Positions 21,839-32,890 of a stretch of 64,000 nt of DNA are shown here, one piece after another. The translations under genes were made by a program, and so were the position numbers. Within the stretch, counting starts at the first letter, position 1; every line of letters starts with the position of its first letter. The notes under the pieces are model-generated. The model saw only the letters and a list, made by a program, of their open reading frames with translations. It was not told the DNA's origin and ran no database searches. The stretch comes from Branchinecta lynchi (taxonomy: Eukaryota; Arthropoda; Branchiopoda; Anostraca; Branchinectidae), in assembly GCA_023053575.1 (NCBI GenBank), contig JAKZAP010000001.1, forward strand, positions 20,044,533 through 20,108,532. Reading direction: 5' to 3'.

Positions 21839-21924
21839 TTGGACCCATATACTGTTATCGAGGATCATATTAGTCGCTGCATATGTAATTTACTGAGCGC
21901 ATTGCTCTGACCTAAAGAAAAGGA
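21839..21924 (+). repeat. direct repeat, upstream member
   Basis: ACCCATATACTGTTATCGAG, GATCATATTAGTCGCTGCA and GACCTAAAGAAAAGGAA recur at about 22969-23095. A B element follows this member directly and an A element follows the other. Confidence 0.7.
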
Positions 21925-22968
21925 AAAAGGAGCTAGAAGCTCATATGGCACTTGCAAGGCTGGGTCAGAGGATGGAAGTAGTAAGTCGTGGGTTTGTTGT
22001 GATAGTTCGTAATCAAAACACTTGCGATAAGAATGATCATCGGTCCTTGAAAATCTCGAGAATGTATCGTTTGGTAAAAAGTATTTTATTTTTGCATTTG
22101 GCTGTGATGATGCGCACTTTAAGGGCGCTAGAAATTCATCTTTAATCAAAACTCTCGAAAAAAAAAACTGATGATGAGCTCATCGGGCATGAAGATGTAT
22201 ATTTTGCTCAAAAGTATTGTTAGTACTTCAAGGAATTAACTTGTAAGCAAAACCCTGGAGGATCATGAAAATAGATTGTTTGGTCAAAAGTATTTTTTGA
22301 CATTTCGGTTGAGACGCGTACTTTAAGGGTGCTAGAAATTCATTTCTAAGCAATACCTTTGAGGCAGAAATGATATTGGGCTCATGGGATCATGAGTTTC
22401 ATCCCGATCGCTCCACTCCAAGCGTGTCACACGATTTCCGGTTCTCCCCTCCATCCCCTCAACATTCATCGGATCAGGTCCGGACAGTAAATAAAACATT
22501 TGAGACACGAGGTTTCCAAATATCAAGTTTCATTCAGATCCGATCACCCGTTCAAAAGTTATGCATACCCCAATACTCCGGATTCCCCCCCCTCCCCCCA
22601 CTATGGTCGGATAAGGTAATTGACTATTCTTAAGCCGTTCATGTTAAGTGTTTAATATTCAAGCCAGTTTTCATCGTCCTAGCACATCTGGAAGTGCCTT
22701 AACTCGTGATCACCGGAATTTTGGACCCCCTCTACTCCCCCGACAGTCACCCCCAGTGTCACAAGATTCCTGGTTCCCCCTTCGACTCCTCCTCAAAATC
22801 ATCGGATCTGGTCCGGACATGAAATGGGACATCCGAGACACTAGGTTTTTCCAAATATCAAGTTTCATTAAGATCCGATCACCCGTTCCAAAGCTCGACA
22901 TGCCTCAAGATACCGGATTCCCCTCCCCCCCCCCCTACGGTGGTCGGATCTGGTCCCTGTCCACTATT
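21925..22968 (+). mobile_element. family B element, incomplete copy
   Basis: It starts AAGGAGCTAGAAGCTCATAT followed by GGCACTTGC. The 5' interior has two diverged modules, about 200 bp apart, sharing CTTTAAGGGTGCTAGAAATTCAT. It then enters the C-rich units (GATCCGATCACCCGTTC) and stops without the terminal hairpin at the second copy of the direct repeat. The same modules, in reverse, form the left flank of the satellite array. Confidence 0.68.
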
Positions 22969-23095
22969 GAACCCATATACTGCTATCGAGGATCATATTA
23001 GCAAGATATTAGTCGCTGCAGACAGAATCGAATGAGTGCCTATCATTACTTATGTCTATTTAGTACTCTGACATGGTGTGACCTAAAGAAAAGGA
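22969..23095 (+). repeat. direct repeat, downstream member
   Basis: It repeats the segment at 21839-21924 with about 40 bp of extra sequence, and ends in GACCTAAAGAAAAGGAA exactly where a family A element begins. Confidence 0.7.
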
Positions 23096-24058
23096 ACAAG
23101 ACCAAAGGATTCGATGGGATCCCAAAAATGTAGTATTTACTGGACTTCTTGATCCAGACAATCGAATCTTGTTGATTTCCGAGTCTTTTTCAGTCCCCCA
23201 ACAATTTGCTATTTATCCACAATCCACCGCTTGAATAAGTAAAAAAAAAAAATGTTAACGTTGTGGAGTTTTTTGTAAATTACGGCCAAACAACTAATCA
23301 GATGAGAAAACCAAGTAAGATATGGGTTCAGTAAGGATGTTTACTCCAATGCATCATCTCTAATGGACTTCAGAAAGGTCCTTTACTTTGACCAAATTCT
23401 CCGTATTTTTGCAGCATTTTCGGCGAACTGCACGCAGAGCAAAAGAGCTAGTGACAATGAGAGGAGAACCTTTCGATCAAAATTTCCGGGTAAGAACTGG
23501 TATCGCGACTTGGTTTTTCCGAAAATTGGTCGACAAATTTTATGAAATTGTTCACAAGACAGTTGTCGAATGCATTCTGCCTTTTTGGCCCAGTAAATGC
23601 CGGTTTGGATTTTGGAGATAACTAAACTGATTACATATACTTTCTTTTATCTTTAGTATGTTCGAAAGTTATGCCTCCTCACCCTATATCGACTATATCA
23701 CTGGGTTTTAAAATTCCATGCTAAATTTCTGGATTCTCGGCGAACTATTTGCCCGGCGAAAAATTAATTTTCATATTTGACATAGTCAGCATCTAATCCA
23801 CTTTAGATTCAACTCTTATTTTCTACAAATTTTTCCGGTTTTTGTCGAATTTCGGGTGAACTCGGGTGAAAATAATTTTCATATTCGGATTCTCTAAATC
23901 GATTATCTCATTAAAATTATTTATTTTCGCCCCTAATTTGAAAATCCTCGTCCACCCCTAAATATTCAGCTTTGGGACCCATCTACGAACTTGAGGGTTA
24001 TCGTGCTCTCAGACGGACGGGCAGATGGACGGACAGACGGAAAAATTTTATGAAGTCA
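23096..24058 (+). mobile_element. family A element, second subtype, 3' truncated
   Basis: It starts ACAAGACCAAAGGATTCGAT and GGGATCCCAAAA, then carries the subtype-specific CAATCGAATCTTG segment. The interior GGTCGACAAATTTTATGAAA through AGTATGTTCGAAAGTTA recurs at 28485-28870 and in the 3' half of the copy at 61252-62185. It ends after a (GACG)n-like run without the GGGATCCC hairpin. Confidence 0.65.
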
Positions 24059-25650
24059 AAACACAACAAACTGTCGATAGAAGTTAGTGTCGACTTTTCT
24101 ATTTTCGAACAGGAAATATTTTAATTAATTCTTGAACATTGGTATATTGTTTGTGGTTTTCACGATATTTCGTTTTCTTCAGTCCAATAAATTTTATCGA
24201 AAACCCGAAGCTTTTGAACTGTATTGTTTATGTTATTAAATTTGACTAAAAAGTGTGTCATATTGATGAATCTCATTATTCCTTCATGCATTTCATAATT
24301 CCTCCTGACATAAATGATCTTGCATAAAAGTGGCGATGAACCGGATCTAGCTGAGTTTGTACACGTAAATCTTGTTTTGTTTTCTTCTTGTTTTAATTAC
24401 TCGGTTTCTGATAATCCTTTCTTTCGAGAAGGCAAGATGAACATCCGTGTTTTGACCCCAGATAAAAAAGACGAAGTGATCTATGGCCCGCCACGTCCCG
24501 TCGTGGAAACCAGGACCATATTGTTTCTCATTCACAACTGGGTAAAACAAGAATGAGAACAAAAGGAGAAACAAATGCAACAGCTAATTGGTTTAAAGCG
24601 GGTCACAAAAAATGGTGTTTCTACCACATACACAATGCTAACAATCCCTACTGTCACTATGAATGCTTAAAATCACTAAAAACACCGTAAAACAATGAGC
24701 AAATTAAAAAAAAAACACAACATTTCCTAGGTTTGAAATAACTCTGTCTGGACTACATCTCAGCCGATTATCCCGGACATCTGTTATGGCACGTAGGGAG
24801 CCAAGGGTCAGAACAATAATTTCTATCTAATGCTCCAACTGTTTATTACAAACGCAAATAAATTAAAAAAGACAAGACCAGTGTGGTACCTCTGAAGACG
24901 TACAAAAATTATCAATTAGGTCTTATAAATTCTTTGCGAATCAATCATGGAAAATCTCGTCATCTAGAAAAGAAGACTTTCGGCGTGGTTTTTTTCTCAA
25001 GCCGAAACAGCAACCCGGCAATCACGTTCAATTCAAAATAAACCTGCGGCATGCGATTACTAAGAAAAGGTAAACAAAATGTTTGGATTAGGACTTTGAT
25101 CCCACAGTGCCGGATAGCGCTTCTGGTGACTGTTGCTCATAGCTTTGAATTACTAATACTAAATAATACGTCCTTCATAAAATCCGAGGACAAGTTGCAG
25201 CCATACGAGCTAGAGGAACCATAAAATGTCACACGTGAGATCTGGGCATAAGTTATCTGACGGGTGAATGAGCGATTAGGCTTTCGCTTCATATCGAGTC
25301 GCGCATTAGCCCCGTGGAAAAGACAGCCAGCACTCAGTACTGAAGTCGGAAGCCAGAAATCACAAACTTGATGACGCTTGTCAGAACAGAGTTAGGTAAA
25401 GCAAAAAGAGGGGAAGAGACATTTTAAACAGTTTTAAACATGGCTAGGCCTAAGAGGAATTGAAAATAGCAAAACAAACCTGGATAAACGTACACAAAGA
25501 AGTAAAGTGTCATTGTTTTCTTTACTATAACGCACCTAGCGGCAAAAAAAGAACTAATGTGAGAGGAATTTTATGAGGGGCGTATATGGGTTGCTACGGT
25601 CCGTCTGGAAAGCCAAGACTGTGTTGTATCGTTCTGGAAACTCAGTAAAA
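24059..25650. other. unannotated sequence
   Basis: No recognised gene or repeat. Overlapping plus and minus frames at 24314-24580 show no domain. AT-rich throughout. Confidence 0.4.
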
Positions 25651-27071
25651 ACAAGACCAAAGGTTTCGATGGGATCCCAAAAATTCAATATCTGATCCAG
25701 ACAACTGGGTCTTGTCTTAGCCAGATCCAGTCTTCGCCAGACTCCTTGAACATTTTTACAATTAAAATTCAGAAACAGATTAAGGCCAAATAGCTAATCA
25801 CCTGAGAAAACCAAGTTCAGTTTTGGATTCAGCATGTGTGTTTACCCGTATAAGTCATATCTGTTTTGACGAAAACTTCCTGCCACTTCTGCCAATTTCC
25901 CGGTTCCGGCCGAACTCCAGAACTACTTGTCCGGCGAAAAAAGAAAGCTCAAAGACGAAATCAGGGTATCTTCTTTCCCCAGTAATGAACATCTAATCAA
26001 CTTCAAATAGAAATTTAGCTTATAACAAATTTTCCGATTCCAGCCGGATTCCGGTCGAACTATATGTCCGGGTAAAATACGATTGTCATACAGGGACTCA
26101 GCATCTCTTCTTACCCCTAAATCGCTTATCTAATCAACTAGAAATAAAACTTTGACTTCCAACAGTTTTCCGGTTTTGGCCGGATTCCGGACGAACTACA
26201 TGTCCGGGTAGAAACTTGTTTTCACATAAGTGTTCAGCATGTCTTCTTGCCCTAAATCGAACATCTAATCAACTCCAAATAAAACTTTTAATTTTGACAA
26301 ACTTTCCGGTTTGGGCCGGATTCCGGTCGAAATACTTGTCCATCGAGAAAATAGTTTTCACCATCGTCTTCAGCATGTCTTCCTACCTCTAAATCGAACG
26401 TTTAATCAACTTCAAATAAAACTTTTACTTTCAACATACTTTCCGGTTTGGGCCGGATTCCGGGCAAAATACTTGTCCGTCGAGAAAATAGTTTTCACCA
26501 TCGTCTTCAGCATGTCTTCCTACCCCTAAATCGAACATCTAATCAATTTCAAATAAAACTTTTACTTTCAAGAAACTTTCCGGTTTGGGCCGGATTCCGG
26601 GCGAAATACTTGTCCGTCGAGAAAATAATTTTCACCATCGTCTTCAGCATAACTTCCTACCCCTAAATCGAACATCTAATCAACTTCAAATAAAACTTTT
26701 ACTTTCAACAAACTTTCCGGTTTTGGCCGGATTCATGGCGAACTACTTGTCCGATGACAAAATGATTTTCATCATCGTATTCAGCATGTCTTCTTACCCC
26801 ATAATCGACTATCACATTAGCTGTTTCAAAATATTTTGTTTGTCCCTTAATCTGAATCCCCTCCCCCACCCCTAAACGTAGAGCTACAAAGCCCATCTAC
26901 GAACTTGATTGGTCCGACGACCCAACGAACCCTCACACCAAGTTTCATCAAAATATCTCATTCCCTTCGAGAGTTATCGTGCTTACAGACGGACGGACAG
27001 ACGGACGGACGGACAGACGGACAACTTTTACGATGTCATAGGTATCCCTCCACTTACGTTTTGGGATCCCA
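25651..27071 (+). mobile_element. family A minisatellite element, best-preserved array
   Basis: It begins ACAAGACCAAAGGTTTCGAT plus GGGATCCC and ends CTTACGTTTTGGGATCCCAA. It holds about seven units. Equivalent positions at 26311, 26448 and 26585 are exactly 137 bp apart. Units lack stops in several frames, so overlapping 72-96-residue frames appear. Because 137 is not a multiple of three, these frames do not form one repeated protein. The next A element starts immediately after it. Confidence 0.82.
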
Positions 27072-27890
27072 ACAAGACCAAAGGTTTCGGTTTCGATGGG
27101 GTCCCAAAAATATAATGTTTACTGGGTTTCTTGATCCAGACAATCGAATCTTGCAGATTTATGAGTCTTCGCCAGGCCCCTTTAATGTTTTGCTATTTTT
27201 AAATAATCCGCAGCTTGAACAAGTACAAGCAAAAATGTTACTGTCTTGGAGTTTTAGGCAACTTGCGACAAAATAACCAATCAGATGAGAAACCCAAGTT
27301 CAGATATGGTTTCAGCAAAGATGTTTACTCCAATATCTCATCTCTAATCCGACTTCAGAAAGGTCCTTTACTTAGTCCAAATTCAACGTATATTAGCAGC
27401 ATTCCCGGCGAACTGCATGCAGAGCAAAAGAGCTTGCGACATTGAGAGAAGAATCTTTCGATCCAGATTTCCGGGTTTTGGCAAATTTTGCCAGCTTATC
27501 TGTCAAGGAAATAAAGTTCAAAATTCGATTCAGCATGTCTTCTTACCCCGATACCGAATCTGTTATCGACTTCACAAATAACGCTGAGCTTCAACCATAT
27601 TTCCAGCGTCGGAAATATTCCTTCAGCCGAAGCTGACTGCGAATCATATTTGATTGTTCAAAACGGATACGTCAGCTGAATTTTCTTGGAGCTATGTTTC
27701 GGTCCTTCTTGGCAAGGGTCCTCTTCAGGCTCAAAACCGCTCAAGTTGGAAAAACGAACTTGTGGGAAACACAAGTACGCGGTGTTTCCCACAAGTTCCT
27801 CTAAATATAGGGCCACAGGTCCCATCGACGAACTTGGCCTATACTTTGCAACTGATTCCTCATACAAAGTCTGAACAACGCATCTAGACC
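27072..27890 (+). mobile_element. family A element (second subtype) fused head to tail
   Basis: It starts ACAAGACCAAAGGTTTCGGT right after the GGGATCCCAA of the preceding copy. It carries the CAATCGAATCTTG subtype segment, is interrupted at 27619-27797 by the GGCAAGGGTCC module, and ends in CCTCTAAATATAGGGCC and CATCGACGAACTTGG. The 3' microsatellite and hairpin are missing. Confidence 0.6.
27619..27797 (+). repeat. GGCAAGGGTCC module with terminal hairpin
   Basis: It contains GCTGACTGCGAATCATATTT, CAAAACGGATACGTCAGCTG, TCGGTCCTTCTTGGCAAGGG and CTCAGGCTC-like sequence. It ends in a perfect 16-bp inverted repeat, AACTTGTGGGAAACAC at 27757-27772 against 27782-27797. Copies occur near 29.2, 29.6, 57.0 and 62.4 kb. 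Resemblance to Penelope-like element terminal repeats is only a suggestion. Confidence 0.55.
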
Positions 27891-27974
27891 CCTTATGCCC
27901 CCGACACGATATACTGCCATGACTAAACCCACAAAATACGTACGCTAGGTGTAAATGTAACTAGGTGTAAAAAC

Positions 27975-28382
27975 CCGTTAAAGTAGACCTATTTTGGCTA
28001 GACTTTACAATGCTTACACAATCCCCCACATTCTAGCCCTATCTCCTTTTTGGAAGTTATTTAGCACAACTGATTTAAGGACCATTCGTAAATTGTTTTA
28101 TAAATATGCTAAGTACCTACTCGGCCTTCCCCCATGGGCTCGTAACCGCAAAGTTACGCAGCTTTACGGCGTTACTGATCCGTTTGTGGCTGTGGCCCAA
28201 CGTCGTGCCGAGTTTGATTCTTCTCTAGACAGGTGCCATCCATATTATAGTGCGTTTGTATAGTCATTTCGTTTAGTTGAGTTTGATCTTTTTCTTTCCT
28301 TTATTGTTTTTCATATACTCCGTATGGGCATGTTCTGTGCCATTTTTATACGGGTTAATAAAATTATTGATTGATTGATTGA
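27975..28382 (+). mobile_element. LINE fragment: RT C-terminal end, UTR and (GATT)n tail
   Basis: An open frame (27994-28263) encodes the C-terminal end of a non-LTR retrotransposon polyprotein, with segments YNAYTIPHILALSPFWKLF and LGLPPWARNRKVTQLYGVTD. About 90 bases of UTR, AATAAAATTATT and a GATTGATTGATT tail follow. The LPPWxRN and DP motifs and the simple-repeat tail fit a LINE. No catalytic RT motif is present because the copy is 5'-truncated. The subfamily is not assigned. Confidence 0.65.
27994..28263 (+). pseudogene. 5'-truncated LINE reverse-transcriptase C-terminus
   Basis: This 89-codon frame belongs to the LINE fragment at 27975-28382. In a full element this region follows the reverse-transcriptase thumb and helps bind template RNA. 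The frame ends ...HPYYSAFV then TAG. The initial ATG is internal to the ancestral frame and is not a real start. It is a dead copy without palm or endonuclease domains. Confidence 0.55.
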
Positions 28383-28484
28383 AATAGTGCTAGGCACGTG
28401 CATAGGCATCTGTGCTTTGCTAGTCATGCTTGTGAACGGGGCTTAAGCAAATAGTATCGTAATCCGACGCGCTTTCGCCTATAT

Positions 28485-28870
28485 GGATAAAGGGGTAGGG
28501 TAGGAACTGGTATCGACACTTTGTTTTTCGGAAAATTGGTCGATAAATTCTATTAAATTGTTCACAAGACAGTTGTTGAATGCATTCTGTCTATTTGACC
28601 CAGTAAATGCCGGTTGGGACTTTCGTGATAAATAAACTGATCGTATATACTTTTGTTTATCGTTAGTATGTTCGAAAGTTACAACAGCACGTCTTCACTC
28701 TATATCGACTACATCATTGGGTTTTAAGATGTCATGCTAAATTTCCGGATTCCGGGCGAAAAAATAATTTTCAGATTAGGATTCAGCGTGTCATCGTACC
28801 CCAAAATCGAACATCTAATCAACTTCAGATTCAACTTTTACCTTTTTAAAAATTTTCCGGTTTTTGCAGA
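28485..28870 (+). mobile_element. family A interior fragment (second subtype)
   Basis: It matches 23490-23875 over most of its length (AGGAACTGGTATCG, TTCACAAGACAGTTGTTGAA, CAGTAAATGCCGGTT, TATGTTCGAAAGTTA, ATTTCCGGATTCCGGGCG). Both element ends are missing. Confidence 0.6.
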
Positions 28871-29155
28871 AAAATAATATCCAAAGAGACCAAAAAATTT
28901 AACTTTTCCTGCACAGCAATTGCTACAGCAACATTAACGAAACACCACAGTCCTTGTTTCCCCCGTCGGGCCATAGATGGCGGGCCTTTTCTACCATCCT
29001 CGTCGTTACATGAATTCCCACCTAACTGCAAATTTTTTACCATCTGACCCTTGTGCTAAGCTATTTTCCATTGCCAGACTTCCATTTTTCTGGCTTTGAC
29101 GATTTTTTCCATTTTCCATCTGGGGAGAACATTTTTTAGACCCAATTAATGTGTT
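28871..29155. other. unannotated sequence
   Basis: Nothing recognised between the family A fragment and the first GGCAAGGGTCC module. Confidence 0.3.
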
Positions 29156-29159
29156 AATT

Positions 29160-29310
29160 AAATTTCATCATCATCTTTGACGGTGCAAAACGGATAAGCC
29201 AGCTACATTTTATTCGAGCTATATTTCGGCCCTTCTTGGTAAGGGTCCTCTTCAGGCTCAAGCCGCTTAAGCCGGAAAATAAACTTGTGGAAAAGCAATT
29301 AAAGATTCTT
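29160..29310 (+). repeat. GGCAAGGGTCC module, direct copy 1
   Basis: GACGGTGCAAAACGGATAAG, CCAGCTACATTTTATTCGAG and CGGCCCTTCTTGGTAAGGGT are followed by CTTCAGGCTCAAGCCG and AACTTGTGG. It matches 29548-29655 nearly exactly over about 95 bases. Confidence 0.6.
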
Positions 29311-29547
29311 CCTTAAATATCTGCTTTTGTGAACTTCTTCTCTGAAAATTGGTTGGAGTTAAAGCTGGTGCTGCGATATCATTCCGGACTCAACTACTGT
29401 TTTGTTGTTTGATTGGATCGTCGAAAGGGTAGAGATTCTTTAGCATTTTGGTTTTAGAGTCATCTGTCTCTTCTTCTTCTTTCCAGCTAAGATGGATACT
29501 TGTTGGCGGCATGTATGGGCGATTAGTTCCGTACTTCGGTGATAGAT

Positions 29548-29690
29548 GTTCCTTCGGCCCAAGCTGACTGCGAATCATATTTGACGGTGCAAAACGGATA
29601 AGCCAGCTACATTTTATTCGAGCTATATTTCGGCCCTTCTTGGCAAGGGTCCTCTTCATCATCATCATCATCATCATAGATTACGGAACA
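29548..29690 (+). repeat. GGCAAGGGTCC module, direct copy 2, ending in (ATC)n
   Basis: The same block as at 29160, preceded by AAGCTGACTGCGAATCATAT and ending in CATCATCATCATCATCATCA at about 29655. The two direct copies enclose about 240 bases of unrecognised sequence. Confidence 0.6.
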
Positions 29691-30130
29691 TAGATACTCA
29701 AAATCACTCCCATAGATTGCGCTCAGTGGAAAAATAGAATTGTTTCATTTATCTTTGAAAGGTGAATACAAAAATAGAAAGAAATGAAAGAAAATAGGAG
29801 CAGAATAGTAACATGTTTTTACGTTCATTCCAGACCTGCTAGGACGGTGGATCAGCCGACAGAAATCCGACCACGTTGACTTGTAAATAGTCACGTAGTC
29901 ACTTCCTTGAGCCTGCCGTCGTTGGGGGTGGGGGGGGGGGCCTAGAATATAAAATATTCAAATCAGTGAAATATTGTTTCCAGCATATAACTGTAAATCT
30001 TGTGACAAGCACTAGTTTGAAACGAGTGGTCTGATTGTGATGGTCACGTCTACAACCCTACAGTAGACACATCTACAGCCCGATCTTAACAGTAAAGCAT
30101 ACAAAATAGTTTTAAGCAGACGATACGTTG
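29691..30130. other. unannotated sequence
   Basis: No feature recognised except a G-run near 29927-29940. Confidence 0.3.
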
Positions 30131-30132
30131 AA

Positions 30133-30460
30133 AAGATCCCCAAGGGCCCATGATCGTGTGTGCATCAAGGGTTTTTGCTTACAAATGAATCACTGGTCCT
30201 CTTAAAGTCTACATGTTGGTTTATGGTGCAATTTCTTTTTCGAAACAATACACTTTCATTTTCTCCAAGGGCCCATGATCATTTGTGCCTCAATGGTTTT
30301 GTGTAAAAATATATTCTTAGTCCCGTTAAGGTTGCGCATCTTAACCGAAAAGTGCAAAAAATATATTTAATTACAATACATTTTATCTTCACCAAAGACC
30401 CATGATAACTTGTGCTTCAAGAGTTTTGCTTACAAATGAATTGTTACCCTGGTCAAAGTA
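30133..30460 (-). repeat. three diverged ~125-bp modules of family B interior
   Basis: CCAAGGGCCCATGATC (30140), CCAAGGGCCCATGATC (30265) and CCAAAGACCCATGATA (30390) head three units of about 125 bp. Each continues into a CTTACAAATGAATC-like or related block. On the minus strand the block GCACTTTTCGGTTAAGATGC, then GACTAAGAA and CATTGAGGCACAAATGATC aligns with family B interior at about 22285-22375. The modules therefore appear to be a minus-strand B-element remnant running into the satellite. Confidence 0.65.
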
Positions 30461-31499
30461 GACGTCTTCTGGACAGAACTTGACGAACCAACTTCATGGT
30501 TATAGACTGAGCCATTCGGATACGGCCTTGACAGTGAAAACCTTAGCTGATTTACAAGATACCTTCTCTTGCGAGTGTCATATGAGCTGAAAACTCTTTT
30601 TCTTTTTCCCTAACTGCACTGATTTTTTCTTTTGTTGTTTAAGTGCGCAATAAAATGCATGGCTATAACCTCACTGTGGGTCGTGGCCTTGACAGCGAGA
30701 ACCTTAGCTGATTTACACGATACCTTCTCTTGCGAGTGTCATATGAGCTGAAAACTCTTTTTCTTTTTCCCTAACTGCACTGATTTTTTCTTTCGTTGTT
30801 TAAGTGCGCAATAAAATGCATGGCCATAGCCTCACTGTGGGTCGTGGCCTTGACAGCGAGAACCTTAGCTGATTTACACGATACCTTCTCTTGCGAGTGT
30901 CATATGAGCTGAAAACTCTTTTTCTTTTTCCCTAAGTGCACTGATTTTCTCTTTCGTTGTTTAAGTGCGCAATAAAATGCATGACCATAACCTCACTGTG
31001 GGTCGTGGCCTTGACAGCGAGAACCTTAGCTGATTTACACGATACCTTCTCTTGCGAGTGTCATATGAGCTGAAAACTCTTTTTCTTTTTCCCTAAGTGC
31101 ACTGATTTTTTCTTTCGTTGTTTAAGTGCGCAATAAAATGCATGGCTATAACCTCACTGTGGGTCGTGGCCTTGACAGCGAGAACCTTAGCTGATTTACA
31201 CGATACCTTCTCTTGCGAGTGTCATATGAGCTGAAAACTCTTTTTCTTTTTCCCTAACTGCACTGATTTTTTCTTTCGTTGTTTAAGTGCGCAATAAAAA
31301 GCATGGCCATAGCCTCACTGTGGGTCGTGGCCTTGACAGCGAGAACCTTAGCTGATTTACACGATACCTTCTCTTGCGAGTGTCATATGAGCTGAAAACT
31401 CTTTTTCTTTTTCCCTAACTGCACTGATTTTTTCTTTCGTTGTTTAAGTGCGCAATAAAATGCATGGCCATAGCCTCACTGTGGGTCGTGGCCTTGACA

Positions 31500-32890
31500 G
31501 CGAGAACCTTAGCTGATTTACACGATACCTTCTCTTGCGAGTGTCATATGAGCTGAAAACTCTTTTTCTTTTTCCCTAAGTGCACTGATTTTCTCTTTCG
31601 TTGTTTAAGTGCGCAATAAAATGCATGACCATAACCTCACTGTGGGTCGTGGCCTTGACAGCGAGAACCTTGGCTGATTTACACGATACCTTCTCTTGCG
31701 AGTGTCATATGAGCTGAAAACTCTTTTTCTTTTTCCCTAACTGCACTGATTTTTTCTTTCGTTGTTTAAGTGCGCAATAAAATGCATGGCCATAGCCTCA
31801 CTGTGGGTCGTGGCCTTGACAGCGAGAACCTTAGCTGATTTACACGATACCTTCTCTTGCGAGTGTCATATGAGCTGAAAACTCTTTTTCTTTTTCCCTA
31901 ACTGCACTGATTTTTTCTTTCGTTGTTTAAGTGCGCAATAAAAAGTATGGCCATAGCCTCACTGTGGGTCGTGGCCTTGACAGCGAGAACCTTAGCTGAT
32001 TTACACGATACCTTCTCTTGCGAGTGTCATATGAGCTGAAAACTCTTTTTCTTTTTCCCTAACTGCACTGATTTTTTCTTTCGTTGTTTAAGTGCGCAAT
32101 AAAATGCATGACCATAGCCTCACTGTGGGTCGTGGCCTTGACAGCGAGAACCTTAGCTGATTTACACGATACCTTCTCTTGCGAGTGTCATATGAGCTGA
32201 AAACTCTTTTTCTTTTTCCCTAACTGCACTGATTTTTTCTTTCGTTGTTTAAGTGCGCAATAAAATGCATGGCCATAGCCTCACTGTGGGTCGTGGCCTT
32301 GACAGCGAGAACCTTAGCTGATTTACACGATACCTTCTCTTGCGAGTGTCATATGAGCTGAAAACTCTTTTTCTTTTTCCCTAAGTGCACTGATTTTCTC
32401 TTTCGTTGTTTAAGTGCGCAATAAAATGCATGACCATAACCTCACTGTGGGTCGTGGCCTTGACAGCGAGAACCTTGGCTGATTTACACGATACCTTCTC
32501 TTGCGAGTGTCATATGAGCTGAAAACTCTTTTTCTTTTTCCCTAACTGCACTGATTTTTTCTTTCGTTGTTTAAGTGCGCAATAAAATGCATGGCCATAG
32601 CCTCACTGTGGGTCGTGGCCTTGACAGCGAGAACCTTAGCTGATTTACACGATACCTTCTCTTGCGAGTGTCATATGAGCTGAAAACTCTTTTTCTTTTT
32701 CCCTAACTGCACTGATTTTTTCTTTCGTTGTTTAAGTGCGCAATAAAAAGTATGGCCATAGCCTCACTGTGGGTCGTGGCCTTGACAGCGAGAACCTTAG
32801 CTGATTTACACGATACCTTCTCTTGCGAGTGTCATATGAGCTGAAAACTCTTTTTCTTTTTCCCTAACTGCACTGATTTTTTCTTTCGTT
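31500..32890 (+). repeat. 805-bp five-monomer higher-order unit, duplicated
   Basis: Variant CCTTGGCTGATTT occurs at 31671 and 32476, and variant AAAAAGTATGG at about 31940 and 32745. Both pairs are 805 bp apart, which is five monomers. The stated span covers the diagnostic variants; the exact edges are not resolved. Confidence 0.85.

Noticed and set aside
26311..26875. Overlapping frames of 72, 72 and 96 residues with near-identical sequence (FPVWAGFRAKYLSVEK), looking like a repeat protein
   Set aside because: They lie in 137-bp minisatellite units. Because 137 is not divisible by three, successive units fall in different frames and cannot form one protein.
29160..29655. LTR retrotransposon with short LTRs
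   Set aside because: The direct repeats enclose only 240 bases without gag or pol frames, primer-binding site or polypurine tract.
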